Source: Sedimentisphaerales bacterium (GTDB taxonomy: Bacteria > Planctomycetota > Phycisphaerae > Sedimentisphaerales > Anaerobacaceae). From it: a DNA stretch of 6,651 nt. The notes beneath the pieces were generated by a model. That model was not told the DNA's origin, ran no database searches, and saw nothing but the letters and a program-made list of their open reading frames with translations. The stretch lies in contig DAOVMB010000141.1 of assembly GCA_030630905.1 (NCBI GenBank), positions 1 through 6,651 on the forward strand, in the 5' to 3' direction. The position numbers and the translations under genes were made by a program. Of the stretch, positions 6,598 to 6,651 are shown in pieces. Positions within the stretch are counted from its first letter, which is position 1; each line of letters opens with the position of its first letter.

Positions 6598-6651
6598 ATG
6601 GCTGTGCACATTGAGAAACTGAGCGACCCCCGCTGGGCCTGGGCTGCATAC
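6598..6651 (+). CDS. Start of a further gene, cut by the right edge; possibly DUF1800-type protein
   Basis: ATG at 6598 opens a frame of 18 codons to the window end: 'MAVHIEKLSDPRWAWAAY'. AAAGGGA lies seven bases upstream (6584-6590) as a reasonable Shine-Dalgarno sequence. The gene has the same direction as the secreted-protein gene and starts 79 bases after its stop, so the two may be co-transcribed. The 'DP.WAW.PY'-like opening without a signal peptide recalls the N-terminus of planctomycete DUF1800 proteins, which are often next to DUF1501 genes. With 18 residues this is only a suggestion. Confidence 0.55.
   Translation, partial: MAVHIEKLSDPRWAWAAY

Overview
The window looks like ordinary chromosomal DNA from a bacterium, most likely a planctomycete or a relative with similar secreted proteins. 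GC content is moderate and the genes are well spaced. Two of the five genes carry clear Sec signal peptides. The lineage guess rests on remembered resemblance of the secreted tricorn-like protein, the large 'IPQDAV...LSEPKALLE' protein and the start of the last gene ('DPRWAWAAY') to planctomycete proteins; no database was searched.

Layout. Positions 1-2213 (minus strand) hold the first 737 codons of a secreted tricorn-protease-like protein. The fragment has a signal peptide, two beta-propeller regions and a very charged low-complexity insert; the catalytic part lies beyond the left edge. A 358-base region (2214-2571) separates it from a divergent two-gene unit on the plus strand: an ABC-2 type ATPase (2572-3537), whose end overlaps by 17 bases the start of a six-helix membrane permease (3521-4438). 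The two should form one exporter or membrane-remodelling ABC complex of unknown substrate. A 319-base AT-rich gap (4439-4757) follows, with a purine-rich tract and repeated GTAACA hexamers. Then comes a 586-residue secreted protein of unknown function (4758-6518, GTG start, strong Shine-Dalgarno). After 79 bases another plus-strand gene begins (6598) and runs off the right edge; it may be a DUF1800-type protein.

Functional picture. The ABC pair is the only clear functional unit. The tricorn-like protein and the 586-residue protein both appear to be exported, but nothing in the sequence ties them to the transporter. I found no RNA gene, insertion sequence, CRISPR array, toxin-antitoxin pair, defence gene or phage feature. 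I do not see an undescribed system here; the findings below are modest points worth checking.
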